From MED-G105 sp039025235 (GTDB taxonomy: Bacteria; Pseudomonadota; Alphaproteobacteria; Caulobacterales; Parvularculaceae): a stretch of 64,000 bases of DNA. The stretch is from contig JBCCOS010000008.1 of assembly GCA_039025235.1 (NCBI GenBank), positions 124,001-188,000 on the forward strand. Reading direction: 5' to 3'. The translations under genes were made by a program, and so were the position numbers. Each line of letters begins with the position of its first letter. The first letter of the stretch is position 1. Below are positions 8,653 to 17,824 of the stretch, one piece after another. Below the pieces are notes generated by a model, which saw only the letters and a program-made list of their open reading frames with translations, was not told the DNA's origin and ran no database searches.

Positions 8653-9609
8653 ATGGCAGACGAAGAATATATCGATCGTATTTTCACCATGGAAGTGGGA
8701 CGTTGTACTGAGGCCGCGGCGGTCGCTGCGTCACGGATGATTGGCCGCGGCGACAAGGAAGGTGCAGATCAGGAAGCGGTGAATGCTTTAAGAGCAGCCT
8801 TTAACAAGCTTGATATGCGTGGAACGGTTGTTATCGGTGAGGGCGAGCGAGACGAAGCGCCGATGCTTTACATTGGCGAGAAGGTCGGTACCGGGCAGGG
8901 GCCAGAGATCGATATTGCGTTAGACCCATTAGAAGGAACAACCCTCACAGCCAAGGCCATGGCAAACGCCTTAGCAGTTGTAGCGATGGCCCAAGGCGGA
9001 ACGCTTTTACATGCGCCAGATGTGTATATGGACAAGATTGCTGTGGGTCCCGGTTATGCGGAGGGCGTCGTCGACCTCGATGCTTCAGTGGAAGATAATA
9101 TTACCGAGCTCGCGAAAGCGAAAAATGTTCCTACGTCCGAAATCACACTTTGCGTTCTGGATCGTGAACGACATGAGAAAATTATAGCTGGTGCCCGAAA
9201 AGTCGGCGCGCGCGTATTCATGATTCCCGATGGTGATGTCGCTGGTGTGTTCCATACGACCGAGTCGCATACCGGTATCGATATGTATGTGGGCTCCGGC
9301 GGCGCTCCGGAAGGCGTTCTGGCGGCAGCGGCCCTGCGCTGTGTGGGCGGCCAAATGCAAGGGCGTCTTTTATTTCGAAATGACGATGAGCGGGCACGAG
9401 CGGAACGCGCTGGCATCACCGATCTAAATCGTAAATATGGTTTAACTGACCTAGCGTCAGGCGATGTTATTTTCGCTGCAACGGGTGTGACTAACGGCAC
9501 GATGCTCGATGGTGTGAAATGGGAAAAGGACTATATTCACACCCATACGGTGATCATGCGCTCGAAAACCGGAACCGTACGCTATATTCGTGCACGCACT
9601 AAGTGCTAG
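8653..9609 (+). CDS. glpX: Class II fructose-1,6-bisphosphatase
   Basis: GlpX hydrolyses fructose 1,6-bisphosphate to fructose 6-phosphate in gluconeogenesis, using a divalent metal. The protein (318 aa from the chosen start) carries the family signatures GEGERDEAPMLYIGE and ALDPLEGTT (the metal/phosphate site of the inositol-phosphatase-like fold), and a conserved GSGGAPEGVLAAAAL stretch. The start at 8653 (MADEEYID) is fixed by AAGGAG seven bases upstream; an upstream in-frame ATG at 8575 would add an unrelated tail. Many alphaproteobacteria place glpX directly before recJ; here an ABC exporter gene lies between them. Confidence 0.95.
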   Translation: MADEEYIDRIFTMEVGRCTEAAAVAASRMIGRGDKEGADQEAVNALRAAFNKLDMRGTVVIGEGERDEAPMLYIGEKVGTGQGPEIDIALDPLEGTTLTAKAMANALAVVAMAQGGTLLHAPDVYMDKIAVGPGYAEGVVDLDASVEDNITELAKAKNVPTSEITLCVLDRERHEKIIAGARKVGARVFMIPDGDVAGVFHTTESHTGIDMYVGSGGAPEGVLAAAALRCVGGQMQGRLLFRNDDERARAERAGITDLNRKYGLTDLASGDVIFAATGVTNGTMLDGVKWEKDYIHTHTVIMRSKTGTVRYIRARTKC

Positions 9610-9785
9610 TTGTATACGTTAGGACATTCGTGACTTATTTTAGATAAGCCAAACGGCACGCTAGCTCTAATTTAGAGCAATTCGTGGTTTGCAAACTCAA
9701 AGCGTGATCCAAAATCGGTAAATCTCCTTGGTCACAAGAGATCTGGTGATTGACTTCCCACGACACCCCCTTCACATGCATAGGC

Positions 9786-11639
9786 ATGTTCAAAACGTTT
9801 GAAAATCTGCTGGATCCATTCCCAGACGGTGGGACCGAAGCGCCGCCCAAGGGCTTGATCGCGTTTTGCTGGCATTTCGTAAAAGATGCCCGGTGGCTGC
9901 TATTGATGATCGGATTCCTCTCCGCGCTCATTGCCGTTGGAGAGGTCATGCTATTCGGCTTTCTTGGCAATATTGTCGACTGGCTTGGTACGACAGATCG
10001 CGAAACAATTTTTGAGGAGCGCGGTATGGCCCTTATTGCAATGGCGTTGCTTCTCGTAATCGGTCTTCCGCTCAGCGACCTTTTATTTTCTCTAATTAAT
10101 CACCAAGCATTGCTGGGAAACCTTCCGATGCGCGCACGATGGCGGATGCACCGCCGTATCCTTGGGCAATCCATGGGCTTTTTTGCCGATGAATTTGCTG
10201 GTCGCGTGGCAACGAAAGTGATGCAAACATCACTCGCCGTGCGCGAAGCGGTCTTAAAGGTAATTGATGTTTTTGTGCATGTTATTGTCTATTTTCTGAC
10301 GACATTGGTGCTGATCGCGTTAGCAGATTGGCGGCTTGCCATTCCAATGCTTATTTGGATTGGCATTTATCTCAGTCTCGTCCGATTTTTTGTTCCAAGA
10401 CTTGCGGAGGTCTCTGCCAAACAGGCTGACGCACGGTCAGTCATGACAGGTCGCGTGGTCGACAGCTACACGAATATCGGCACGGTCAAACTCTTTGCCC
10501 ATTCAAAGCGAGAAGAGGCTTACGCGCGAGATAGCATGAAGTTATTTCTGCATACGGTACACCCGCAAATGCGGTTGGTGACGCAGCTCCAAGCCGCGGT
10601 ATATTTTAATAATTGCTTTGGCATTTTTACTATTGCATCACTTGCTATTTTTTTATGGCAAGGAAACCTGATCACCGTTGGTGCAATCACGACGGCCGTC
10701 GGCCTCGCCCTTCGCCTCAATGGCATGTCGCAATGGATTATGTGGGAGGTTTCTGGATTATTCGAAAATATTGGCGTGATCTATGACGGCATGAGCATGC
10801 TCACCCGAGAGCAAAAAGTTGTGGATGCATCTGACGCAAAGGCACTGCCGCACGCTAAAGGATTAATTGAATACGACAACGTCGTTTTTCACTATGGCAA
10901 AGAAACGGGCGTTATCGACGGGTTATCATTGCGCATAGAACCCGGCGAAAAAATTGGCATTGTCGGACGCTCTGGCGCTGGAAAATCAACACTAGTGAAC
11001 CTGCTCCTGAGGCTATACGATATTGAAGGCGGGGCCATTAAGATCGATAATATTGATATTGCTTCGGTCGCTCAAGAGTCCTTGCGCGCGCAAATCGGTG
11101 TCGTTACTCAGGATACGGCGCTCTTACACCGTTCGATACGAGATAATTTAGCATATGGTCGTCCGGATGCGAGCGATGAGGACATCATCGACGCAGCACG
11201 CCGGGCGAATGCCCTTGAGTTTATCGAAGAGTTGGAGGACCAAGATGGTCGGACAGGGCTTGATGCTCATGTTGGAGAACGCGGTGTAAGGTTGTCCGGC
11301 GGCCAGCGTCAACGCATCGCCATTGCACGGGTCTTTTTAAAAGATGCCCCCATTCTTGTTCTTGACGAGGCGACCTCAGCGCTCGATTCAGAGGTTGAAG
11401 CGGCGATTCAAGAAAATCTTTTTGATCTTATGCAGGGAAAAACCGTCATTGCGATCGCCCATCGACTCTCGACGATAGCGCAAATGGATCGTCTCGTGGT
11501 GATTGATCAGGGCTCTATTGCCCAAATCGGTCGTCATGATGAACTGGTCAACCAAGAGGGCTTGTATGCTTACCTCTGGTCCCGGCAGTCTGGTGGTTTT
11601 TTGAACGCCGATGAAACACCTGCTAGCGCGGCTGAATAA
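9786..11639 (+). CDS. ABC exporter, fused permease and ATPase
   Basis: A half-size ABC exporter of 617 aa that should act as a dimer in the inner membrane. Residues from about 35 to 330 form a six-helix ABC type-1 transmembrane domain. The ATPase domain follows, with Walker A GRSGAGKST, Q-loop VVTQDT, signature LSGGQRQR, Walker B ILVLDEATSALD and switch His in IAHRLST. All catalytic residues are present. It is of the MsbA/multidrug/lipid type; the substrate cannot be inferred. The start at 9786 (MFKTFENL) is preferred over an upstream non-ATG start. It lies 11 codons from a weak hairpin region after glpX and before recJ. Confidence 0.9.
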   Translation: MFKTFENLLDPFPDGGTEAPPKGLIAFCWHFVKDARWLLLMIGFLSALIAVGEVMLFGFLGNIVDWLGTTDRETIFEERGMALIAMALLLVIGLPLSDLLFSLINHQALLGNLPMRARWRMHRRILGQSMGFFADEFAGRVATKVMQTSLAVREAVLKVIDVFVHVIVYFLTTLVLIALADWRLAIPMLIWIGIYLSLVRFFVPRLAEVSAKQADARSVMTGRVVDSYTNIGTVKLFAHSKREEAYARDSMKLFLHTVHPQMRLVTQLQAAVYFNNCFGIFTIASLAIFLWQGNLITVGAITTAVGLALRLNGMSQWIMWEVSGLFENIGVIYDGMSMLTREQKVVDASDAKALPHAKGLIEYDNVVFHYGKETGVIDGLSLRIEPGEKIGIVGRSGAGKSTLVNLLLRLYDIEGGAIKIDNIDIASVAQESLRAQIGVVTQDTALLHRSIRDNLAYGRPDASDEDIIDAARRANALEFIEELEDQDGRTGLDAHVGERGVRLSGGQRQRIAIARVFLKDAPILVLDEATSALDSEVEAAIQENLFDLMQGKTVIAIAHRLSTIAQMDRLVVIDQGSIAQIGRHDELVNQEGLYAYLWSRQSGGFLNADETPASAAE

Positions 11640-11723
11640 AACCGAAATCAGTAAATCCGGTCACGTCTGAGTGGCGCGTAAAAAATGCGTTTCGCGCCCT
11701 CACACCCCCCTTAGACTGCACTG

Positions 11724-13772
11724 ATGGGGAAAGGCGCGGAAAACCAGTATTTGCTTAAAACGTCCGACTCTGTGCTTTCTTTGAAAGTCATAAACCGACA
11801 GGCAGGGAAGGACTTATTGAAAATGGGGATAGGTGCAGGCATGTCAGCGACCGATATCGGTGTTGAAACAGACGTAAGACATGCCAAACTGGATTGTGAA
11901 AGCCTGAGACAAACGCAACAATTCCCTCGTTCTTCGCTCGATAATACTCGTTCGATAGTAACCGCTTATAGTGATAGCGACGACAGTGGTTTACCGGATG
12001 GAATAACGACCGCTTCCGGTGCACCATGGGTGATGCGGCCAGTCATTTCGGATGACTTACAAGCTCTCGCGGCTAAGGATGGCGTGTCGAGATTGCTGGC
12101 CGGCGTTCTGGCTGGACGCGGGATCGGGCCCGACGTTGCTGATACTTTTTTAAATCCGAGCCTTCGCAATGAGATGCCCGATCCGTCAATCTTGAAGGAT
12201 ATGGACAAAATGGCCGAGCGGCTTGCGCAAGCCGTATCAAACGGTGAAACGATCGGTATTTTTGGTGATTATGATGTTGATGGCACTTGTGCATCGGCCA
12301 TTCTCAAACTGTATTTGGATCGCCTTGGCGCTGCCAGCCTCATTCACCTACCGGACCGAATTACGGAAGGCTATGGACCATCAATCGAAGCCTTTCAAAC
12401 GTTAAAGTCTAACGGCGCTCGGATTATTGTTACGGTCGATTGCGGTGCGGCTGCGCATGATCCCGTCAATGCAATTTCGAATGACGGCGTTGATGTTTTA
12501 ATTGTCGATCATCACCAAATGATAGACGCGGGTCCGGAAAAAGCATTTGCTGTGGTGAATCCCCAAAGGCGCGATGACCATTCGAAACTACATGGTTTAT
12601 CCGCATCAGCGTTAGCATTTTTAACGGTCGCAGCGCTGAACCGCACCTTGCGCAAAGATGGGTGGTTTTCGAATACAAAAGAGCCGGACCTTAAAGCGTA
12701 CCTGGACTTAGCCGCCCTTGGTCTTGTCTGCGATGTTATGCCTATGAAAGGGCTTGCGCGTGTGATCGTTGCGCAAGGGCTGAAAATCATGAATGCTCGT
12801 GAGAACGGGCCTGGTACGCCTGGGCTATGGGCCCTTGCCGATGCAGCGGGCGCTAAAAGCCCTTTTTCAAGTTATACTTTAGGATTTCAAATTGGTCCAC
12901 GGATTAACGCTGCGGGCCGAATAGGTCACGCGCGCCAAGCATTCGAATTGATGACAACAAATGACAACGCTCGGCGCTTGGCCCTGGCTGATGAGCTGCA
13001 TGAAATTAATGCACGGCGTCAGGAAATTGAGGCCGATGTTCAACACGAGGCTGAAATCACGATTACCCAAAACAAAACTTCTGGTGCTTCAGAGACAACC
13101 TCAACTTCTGTTGCCATTGCGGCGGGTGAGGGATGGCATCCTGGCGTTGTAGGAATCGTTGCTGGGCGCCTCAAAGATAAATTACGTAAGCCCGTTTTTG
13201 TTATTGGACTTCAAGATGGTATTGGAAAAGGCTCTGGCCGTTCCCTTTCTGGCGTTGATTTAGGAGCTGCATGCGTTGCCGCACGAGAGGCGGGCATACT
13301 AATTAGTGGTGGTGGCCACGAAATGGCCGCTGGGATAACAATCGCGCAAGAGAAGCTCGATGCCTTTCAAATATTTCTTGATGCGCAATTGGGCCGTCAC
13401 ATCAAACGAGCGCAAGCCCGGCGGATCATTGACGTCGATGGAATCATAAACGCAGCAGCCGTCAATCGACGGCTTGTCGATGATACCGCAAGAGCAGGCC
13501 CCTTTGGCCCATCAAATCCCGAGCCTGTCTTTGTGCTGAAAGATATGACCGTCCTATCAACGAAGCCGGTGGGTGTTGGCCATCTCGCGATTACGCTGTT
13601 GTCCCCGACCGGACAGAACGTGCGCAGTATTGCATTCAGGGTCGTGGGAGATCCCCTCGGTGATCTGTTGTCCACAGCATCGCGGCTGCATCTTGCTGGT
13701 AAAATAAAAGCCGATGATTGGCGGGGCGGTGACGCGGCCCAATTCCAAATTATCGATGCAGCGCAAGCATAG
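11724..13772 (+). CDS. recJ: Single-stranded-DNA-specific exonuclease RecJ
   Basis: RecJ degrades single-stranded DNA 5'-3' in recombination and mismatch repair. The DHH phosphoesterase motifs are intact: GDYDVDGTCA, TVDCGA and VDHH in order, then the DHHA1 region with GxGG (ISGGGHEMAAG), and a C-terminal OB-like domain. The length of 682 aa exceeds the typical 570-600 because the N-terminus runs about 85 residues before the conserved ALAAKDGVSRLLAGVL helix. The ATG at 11724 is the first in frame; the Met at 11841 is an alternative and would give a more typical length. No ribosome binding site clearly decides between them. Confidence 0.93.
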   Translation: MGKGAENQYLLKTSDSVLSLKVINRQAGKDLLKMGIGAGMSATDIGVETDVRHAKLDCESLRQTQQFPRSSLDNTRSIVTAYSDSDDSGLPDGITTASGAPWVMRPVISDDLQALAAKDGVSRLLAGVLAGRGIGPDVADTFLNPSLRNEMPDPSILKDMDKMAERLAQAVSNGETIGIFGDYDVDGTCASAILKLYLDRLGAASLIHLPDRITEGYGPSIEAFQTLKSNGARIIVTVDCGAAAHDPVNAISNDGVDVLIVDHHQMIDAGPEKAFAVVNPQRRDDHSKLHGLSASALAFLTVAALNRTLRKDGWFSNTKEPDLKAYLDLAALGLVCDVMPMKGLARVIVAQGLKIMNARENGPGTPGLWALADAAGAKSPFSSYTLGFQIGPRINAAGRIGHARQAFELMTTNDNARRLALADELHEINARRQEIEADVQHEAEITITQNKTSGASETTSTSVAIAAGEGWHPGVVGIVAGRLKDKLRKPVFVIGLQDGIGKGSGRSLSGVDLGAACVAAREAGILISGGGHEMAAGITIAQEKLDAFQIFLDAQLGRHIKRAQARRIIDVDGIINAAAVNRRLVDDTARAGPFGPSNPEPVFVLKDMTVLSTKPVGVGHLAITLLSPTGQNVRSIAFRVVGDPLGDLLSTASRLHLAGKIKADDWRGGDAAQFQIIDAAQA

Positions 13773-13900
13773 GGCGGCTTAGAGGGCAATAAAAGTTAAA
13801 TTGAATGTTTACCTTCGCCCAACACGTCAAATACTTCGAAACTATCCTGCCCGTTCGTCAGCGCCATTGTCGCAAGGCCATAAATTTAGCGTTGAAAGAC

Positions 13901-13930
13901 TTGCGCCATAGCACTTAAGTCTATTATAGA
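13901..13930 (+). promoter_or_regulatory. Likely promoter of tRNA-Glu
   Basis: TTGCGC (13901-13906) and TATAGA (13925-13930) are separated by 18 bases. The expected start of transcription falls about 20 bases before the tRNA. The -10 box matches the sigma-70 consensus at five of six positions, the -35 only at TTG. Confidence 0.4.
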
Positions 13931-13958
13931 ACGCGTCGGTGTTGCATCAGTATCGTGT

Positions 13959-14033
13959 GGGCCCTTCGTCTATCGGTTAGGACGCCAGGTTTTCAACCTG
14001 GAAAGAGGGGTTCGATTCCCCTAGGGCCTGCCA
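13959..14033 (+). tRNA. tRNA-Glu (TTC)
   Basis: A full cloverleaf of 75 bases including an encoded CCA. The acceptor GGGCCCT pairs with AGGGCCT (one G-T wobble at the end). The anticodon arm CCAGG / CCTGG encloses loop TTTTCAA, giving anticodon TTC. The T arm GAGGGG-TTCGATT-CCCCTA is canonical. Confidence 0.97.
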
Positions 14034-14636
14034 CGCTATTCAAGTAATCAATTTAACCAGAGCTTACAGGAATTGCGCACCGAGCGCCTGGATCTAGCAA
14101 ATCGCAACGCGTTAGAAAATTGAAATAACAAGTCTCGAAAATAGGAAAAAACTGCAGAGTAATAGGTAGCTCAGCAGAGGACGTGTACCTTTAGCTTTAA
14201 AACGAAACCCAATCTGCTATACCATAACATCACTACACGGACCTTATCAGGTAAGCTGAGGCTTAAGCAGTGTTTGCGAAGAGTTATATCATTACACAGA
14301 AGTCTTACTGCGCTCGCTTATTGGTTCTTTGTTTTAGCGGCACGTTATAGCAAGGTATCGATGCAACGACAATTTTACACCTATCGGTCTTTGCACTTTT
14401 CCATGTGGGGACGGTATGAGATATTCTTGGTCCTTTTACTTTGCGAATTCTTCGCAAGAATACGCAGCTGCGGAATACTGTTTTTAACACGCCTCATCCA
14501 ACGCGTTGGGTAAGAATTTCCGCAATACCAGATTGATACGTCTCATTGCTCCGCCATTCGTTGTGCACTGCGTGTTGATTTGTTCCGAGAATTTCGATTT
14601 ATTAATAGATTATGTGGGGTACGACTGAGGGATTTT
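14034..14636. other. Intergenic region without a recognised gene
   Basis: About 600 bases between tRNA-Glu and the YbjN-like gene. Open frames here lack ribosome binding sites and homology I can recognise. There is a small perfect hairpin at 14447-14461 (ATTCTT CGC AAGAAT). No RNA family could be assigned. Confidence 0.4.
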
Positions 14637-15086
14637 ATGAGACGGGTTGCGCTTATTTTTTTGATATTGCTGTTTTATTGGTCGCCGATCTCAGCATCAG
14701 CGGCGTCGGTGTCTAAGGCTGATATTGCTAAGATACTGGAAGAAAACGGTTATTCTGTTCAAGATATCCAGCCAAAGATGCTTGCTATCACGATTGGCGA
14801 GCACGTTGTATTCATTGGTCTTGATGGCGCCGATGCTGACATTTCTTATATCACTTATCTCTCAGGCGTTGATTTTGGGCTCGGCGGTCACGCATTTATG
14901 AGCAAATTCAACAGTGAAGTGAAATTCGGTCGCGCGTTTATTGATGGTGATGGTGATGTTGCTCTTCAGATGGACCGCAATGCAACCGGCGGTGTGACGA
15001 TCGAAAATGTCGAATCCGACTTCGACACATTCACTTTACTTATCTCAAAATTTCTATCCGATTACGAGAACCAAGACTCGGTCTAA
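14637..15086 (+). CDS. YbjN domain-containing exported protein
   Basis: A 149-residue protein with a signal peptide: MRRVALIFLILLFYW, then a SASA-A cleavage site. The mature part matches the YbjN fold, related to type III secretion chaperones: an N-terminal helix (KADIAKILEENGY), a central strand region, and the diagnostic VKFGRAFIDGDGDVALQMDR followed by GGVTIENVESDFDTF. The function of YbjN proteins is not well established; E. coli YbjN affects motility and stress. The ATG at 14637 is preceded by GAGGG. It appears monocistronic, upstream of the cold-shock gene. Confidence 0.75.
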   Translation: MRRVALIFLILLFYWSPISASAASVSKADIAKILEENGYSVQDIQPKMLAITIGEHVVFIGLDGADADISYITYLSGVDFGLGGHAFMSKFNSEVKFGRAFIDGDGDVALQMDRNATGGVTIENVESDFDTFTLLISKFLSDYENQDSV

Positions 15087-15336
15087 CGGGGATCGACTTT
15101 TCAGTCATCAGAGGTGAAATTCGTCGAAATTAGGGTTTAAAGCGAGTAATCAATGAAAATACCCGTTGCCCGGGCATTGAATATAGGGGCGAATTAAGTG
15201 CACTCTTTGTGGGTAATATGGTTTACGAACCCGATTAATTACGACAACATTTTTGTGACGAATGGATTTGCACCCTGGAATAGTGATCAATCATTTGAAA
15301 AATATTCCAATGCACGCGAGATGGGGATCGCCTCCA

Positions 15337-15885
15337 ATGACTGAAGTATCCGGACAGGATTTTACGGTCGATGCCGACCAAACAGATATTGACGATGAAA
15401 AATTCAAAATCAGGGGCATTATTAAATGGTTTGATCCGACGAAAGGCTACGGCTTTATTGTTCCTGAGGATCAGCACGGTGATATCTTGATCCATTCAAC
15501 CTGTCTAAAGCAGGCTGGTAGGTCGACCGCGCCTGAGGGCTCTACAATCGAATGCGAGGTCGTGCGTCGGTCCAAAGGACTTCAGGCACTTCGTGTTATT
15601 GAGCTTGATGAGAGCACAGCAAGCCAAGTAACTCTCGGTGAACCTGTTGTAAGCCAAACCCCTGCGGGTGATTTCACGCGTGTTCAAGTCAAGTGGTTTA
15701 ATCGTGCCAAAGGGTTCGGTTTCCTCACACGAGGAGATGGCACTGACGATATTTTTATCCATATGGAGACGCTTCGTCGCTGTGGACTAGGAGAGGTTAC
15801 GCAAGGCGAAAGATTGCAGGCATCTTTCGGAACTGGCCCTAAGGGATTGGCAGCAGTAGAAGTGAAACCCGATCCCGAGAACTGA
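15337..15885 (+). CDS. Cold-shock protein with two CSD domains
   Basis: An RNA/single-stranded-DNA-binding protein with two cold-shock domains in tandem. The first (about residues 22-90) has IKWFDPTKGYGFIVPED with both RNP motifs (KGYGFI and DILIH). The second (about 113-180) has VKWFNRAKGFGFLTRGD with KGFGFL and DIFIH. Double-CSD proteins of about 180-200 aa are typical of alphaproteobacteria. The start at 15337 (MTEVSGQD) follows GATGGGGATCG; an in-frame ATG at 15262 would add 25 residues unlike the family. Confidence 0.9.
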   Translation: MTEVSGQDFTVDADQTDIDDEKFKIRGIIKWFDPTKGYGFIVPEDQHGDILIHSTCLKQAGRSTAPEGSTIECEVVRRSKGLQALRVIELDESTASQVTLGEPVVSQTPAGDFTRVQVKWFNRAKGFGFLTRGDGTDDIFIHMETLRRCGLGEVTQGERLQASFGTGPKGLAAVEVKPDPEN

Positions 15886-16206
15886 CCGGCGCTGTCTTTT
15901 CTTTGTTTTGAGCGCCTAAAACTGTGTTATCTTGCGTTAAGATGACCGTGAGACTCTCTTAAAACGTTCTGCTTCCTATCGGATCATATGTCTGTGTTTG
16001 GTGTTTATTTCCGCTCATTTCCTGTCGCATGGGCCATTCGAGACACAACTAGCCTATCGAGTTGGAAATGCTTCATCCCAGGCCGCAATATTTTATTTTT
16101 AAAGGAGTAGTGGGTTTACAATCTCGATGTCATTGTTCATTACCGCACAACCAAAGTCGTAGTGGCTTAGATCCTAGGTTTCAGCAACTTAACGCCTTAG
16201 CAAATA
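15886..16206. other. Intergenic region before tRNA-Pro
   Basis: About 320 bases. An AAAGGAG followed by GTG near 16103 starts a 39-codon frame that runs into the tRNA and is not credible as a gene. I see no other feature. Confidence 0.35.
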
Positions 16207-16283
<77 letters not shown>

Positions 16284-16535
16284 TTGACTGAAAAGAATTC
16301 TTGAGCGTGCAATTAACGGCTTGTGGGTCAGTCACAACGTAAGTGGCCATTTGAGCCGAAAATACTTTAGACAATGCCGGTTCTAAGCCGGTTTTGAATT
16401 TATTGAATCGGCAACAAACGCTTTTGGCAGCGTTATGGAATAAATATGTCTCTTGGGCGTCGGGTGTAAAATCCGAATTGAAACGCTACTTCTGTTTTTT
16501 GTTTTCAGCGCTCTCAGAAATCTCACACCAACCAA

Positions 16536-16847
16536 ATGACGTACGCACGAATTTTTCAACCATCTAAGACTGCCATGCAGTCGGGTAAAGCAAAAACCAA
16601 AAATTGGATTTTGGAATTCGAAGCGCAAAGCGCGCGGCGTATTGATCCTCTTATGGGTTGGACCAGCGGTGCCGATACCGCTGCGGGCCAACTCAGATTG
16701 ACATTCGAGACCCTTGAAGCGGCTGTCGAATATGTGGAATCAAAAAATATTCCCTATCAAATCTTGGAAAAACGTTCTGTTGAACCCAAACCAAAGTCGT
16801 ATGCGGATAATTTTTACCACGACCGTCGAAAACCTTGGACGCACTAG
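16536..16847 (+). CDS. NADH dehydrogenase accessory subunit, NDUFS4-like (ETC complex I subunit)
   Basis: A 103-residue homologue of the mitochondrial complex I accessory subunit NDUFS4 (18 kDa), a family in bacteria largely restricted to alphaproteobacteria. Recognisable features are the N-terminal ARIFQPSKTAMQSGKA, the WILEFE strand, PLMGWTSGADT, and the C-terminal KSYADNF. It presumably stabilises the N module of respiratory complex I at the cytoplasmic side. The length is normal. It follows tRNA-Pro, and its stop codon is the first arm of a strong palindrome. Confidence 0.93.
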   Translation: MTYARIFQPSKTAMQSGKAKTKNWILEFEAQSARRIDPLMGWTSGADTAAGQLRLTFETLEAAVEYVESKNIPYQILEKRSVEPKPKSYADNFYHDRRKPWTH

Positions 16848-16950
16848 AGCCGTTTGCATACAAGATGATTCAGAAAACGGCTCTAGAGTCTCGTTGGAGC
16901 TTGTTGCGAACCGCAATACCGGTGATCCACTTTTGCTGCAACAAGCTCTA
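16844..16950. repeat. Bipartite palindromic repeat at the NDUFS4 gene end
   Basis: Two tandem palindromes. The first pairs CTAGAGCCGTTT (16844-16855) with AAACGGCTCTAG (16875-16886), 12 bp. The second pairs GAGCTTGTTGC (16897-16907) with GCAACAAGCTC (16938-16948), 11 bp. Such double-hairpin elements (CTAGAGC...GCTCTAG followed by a second stem) recur between genes in many Hyphomicrobiales-like genomes. The first stem includes the NDUFS4 stop codon and may also end its transcription. Confidence 0.75.
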
Positions 16951-17390
16951 AACGAACGTTAACGCGAATGAGGAGAGGGTGACTTTTTCTATAATTACGA
17001 ATTGACACTTCGTTGTTCGGGCGATCACTGACATGACACTGGCTTAGGTATTTTTTTATACGCGTGTCTTTAACGCTATTCCGGCGATTATTTTAGCGCG
17101 ACACCTTCTTGTCTTTGTGGCAGTGTCCACCTCTCATCCCTAAAGCATTCCTCGTTCGGGTGGCTACCGGGTTAACATCAACAAATGCATCAAATCAAAG
17201 ACCTAAAGCCACTGCATCATTCCATTTGAAAGGCAGCGGATTTAGCTTGAAGATCCTGATTGCATTGTGATTCTCGGCGCGTTGATAGCAAACGCCCAAC
17301 CTTGCTATGAAACGGTGATAATCTGTTATTTTGTAACGAATACTATGGACCAGGCTCATCACACAGACTATTGATGACGCCGCTGTCTAT
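16951..17390. other. Intergenic region before tRNA-Arg (TCT)
   Basis: About 440 bases with no supported gene. It should contain the promoter of the following tRNA; no pair of boxes was convincing. Confidence 0.35.
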
Positions 17391-17467
17391 GGCCCCGTAG
17401 CTCAACTGGATAGAGCAACTGACTTCTAATCAGTAGGTTCGAGGTTCGAGTCCTCGCGGGGTCGCCA
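17391..17467 (+). tRNA. tRNA-Arg (TCT)
   Basis: A 77-base cloverleaf with encoded CCA. Acceptor GGCCCCG pairs with CGGGGTC (one G-T). The anticodon arm ACTGA / TCAGT encloses CTTCTAA, giving anticodon TCT, which reads AGA/AGG. Confidence 0.97.
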
Positions 17468-17824
17468 ATAAAATCAATAACTTACGTCCGTTTGAAAACT
17501 AATTTGCTACACAACATTTTAGCAAACGGCTACACTTTTTGTTCTGGTGCCTTTCCTGCACATCTTCCAGTGAGCGATCCCCAACGATGCGAGTTGGCCA
17601 TCTAAAGCATTTCGAGCTCAATTGGCTTCCCGCCCACGCGCCCGGGAATCTGCAAAGGAGCGGCTTTAGCATACGATAGGATCTTCAATCCTAACTGGAT
17701 ATCCTTAGAAAAGGGGCGACTACGAATTAAAACGGATCATGGGATTGCTCGGGGTCTTGAACACTAATCGCTTTATATAAGCACGGCTTTGGGCATCTAT
17801 CCCTGCGTCTTTGCCTCGAATTTT
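17468..17824. other. Intergenic region between tRNA-Arg and the O-glycosylation ligase
   Basis: About 360 bases at the 3' ends of both flanking genes, which converge here. I see no gene, no strong terminator and no repeat of the tRNA 3' end that would mark an attachment site. Confidence 0.35.

Noticed and set aside
9054..9500. 148-codon frame antisense to glpX
   Set aside because: Complete overlap with glpX; Arg/Pro-rich shadow composition.
14274..14513. 79-codon frame in the gap after tRNA-Glu
   Set aside because: No ribosome binding site and no family; a small perfect hairpin lies inside the frame.
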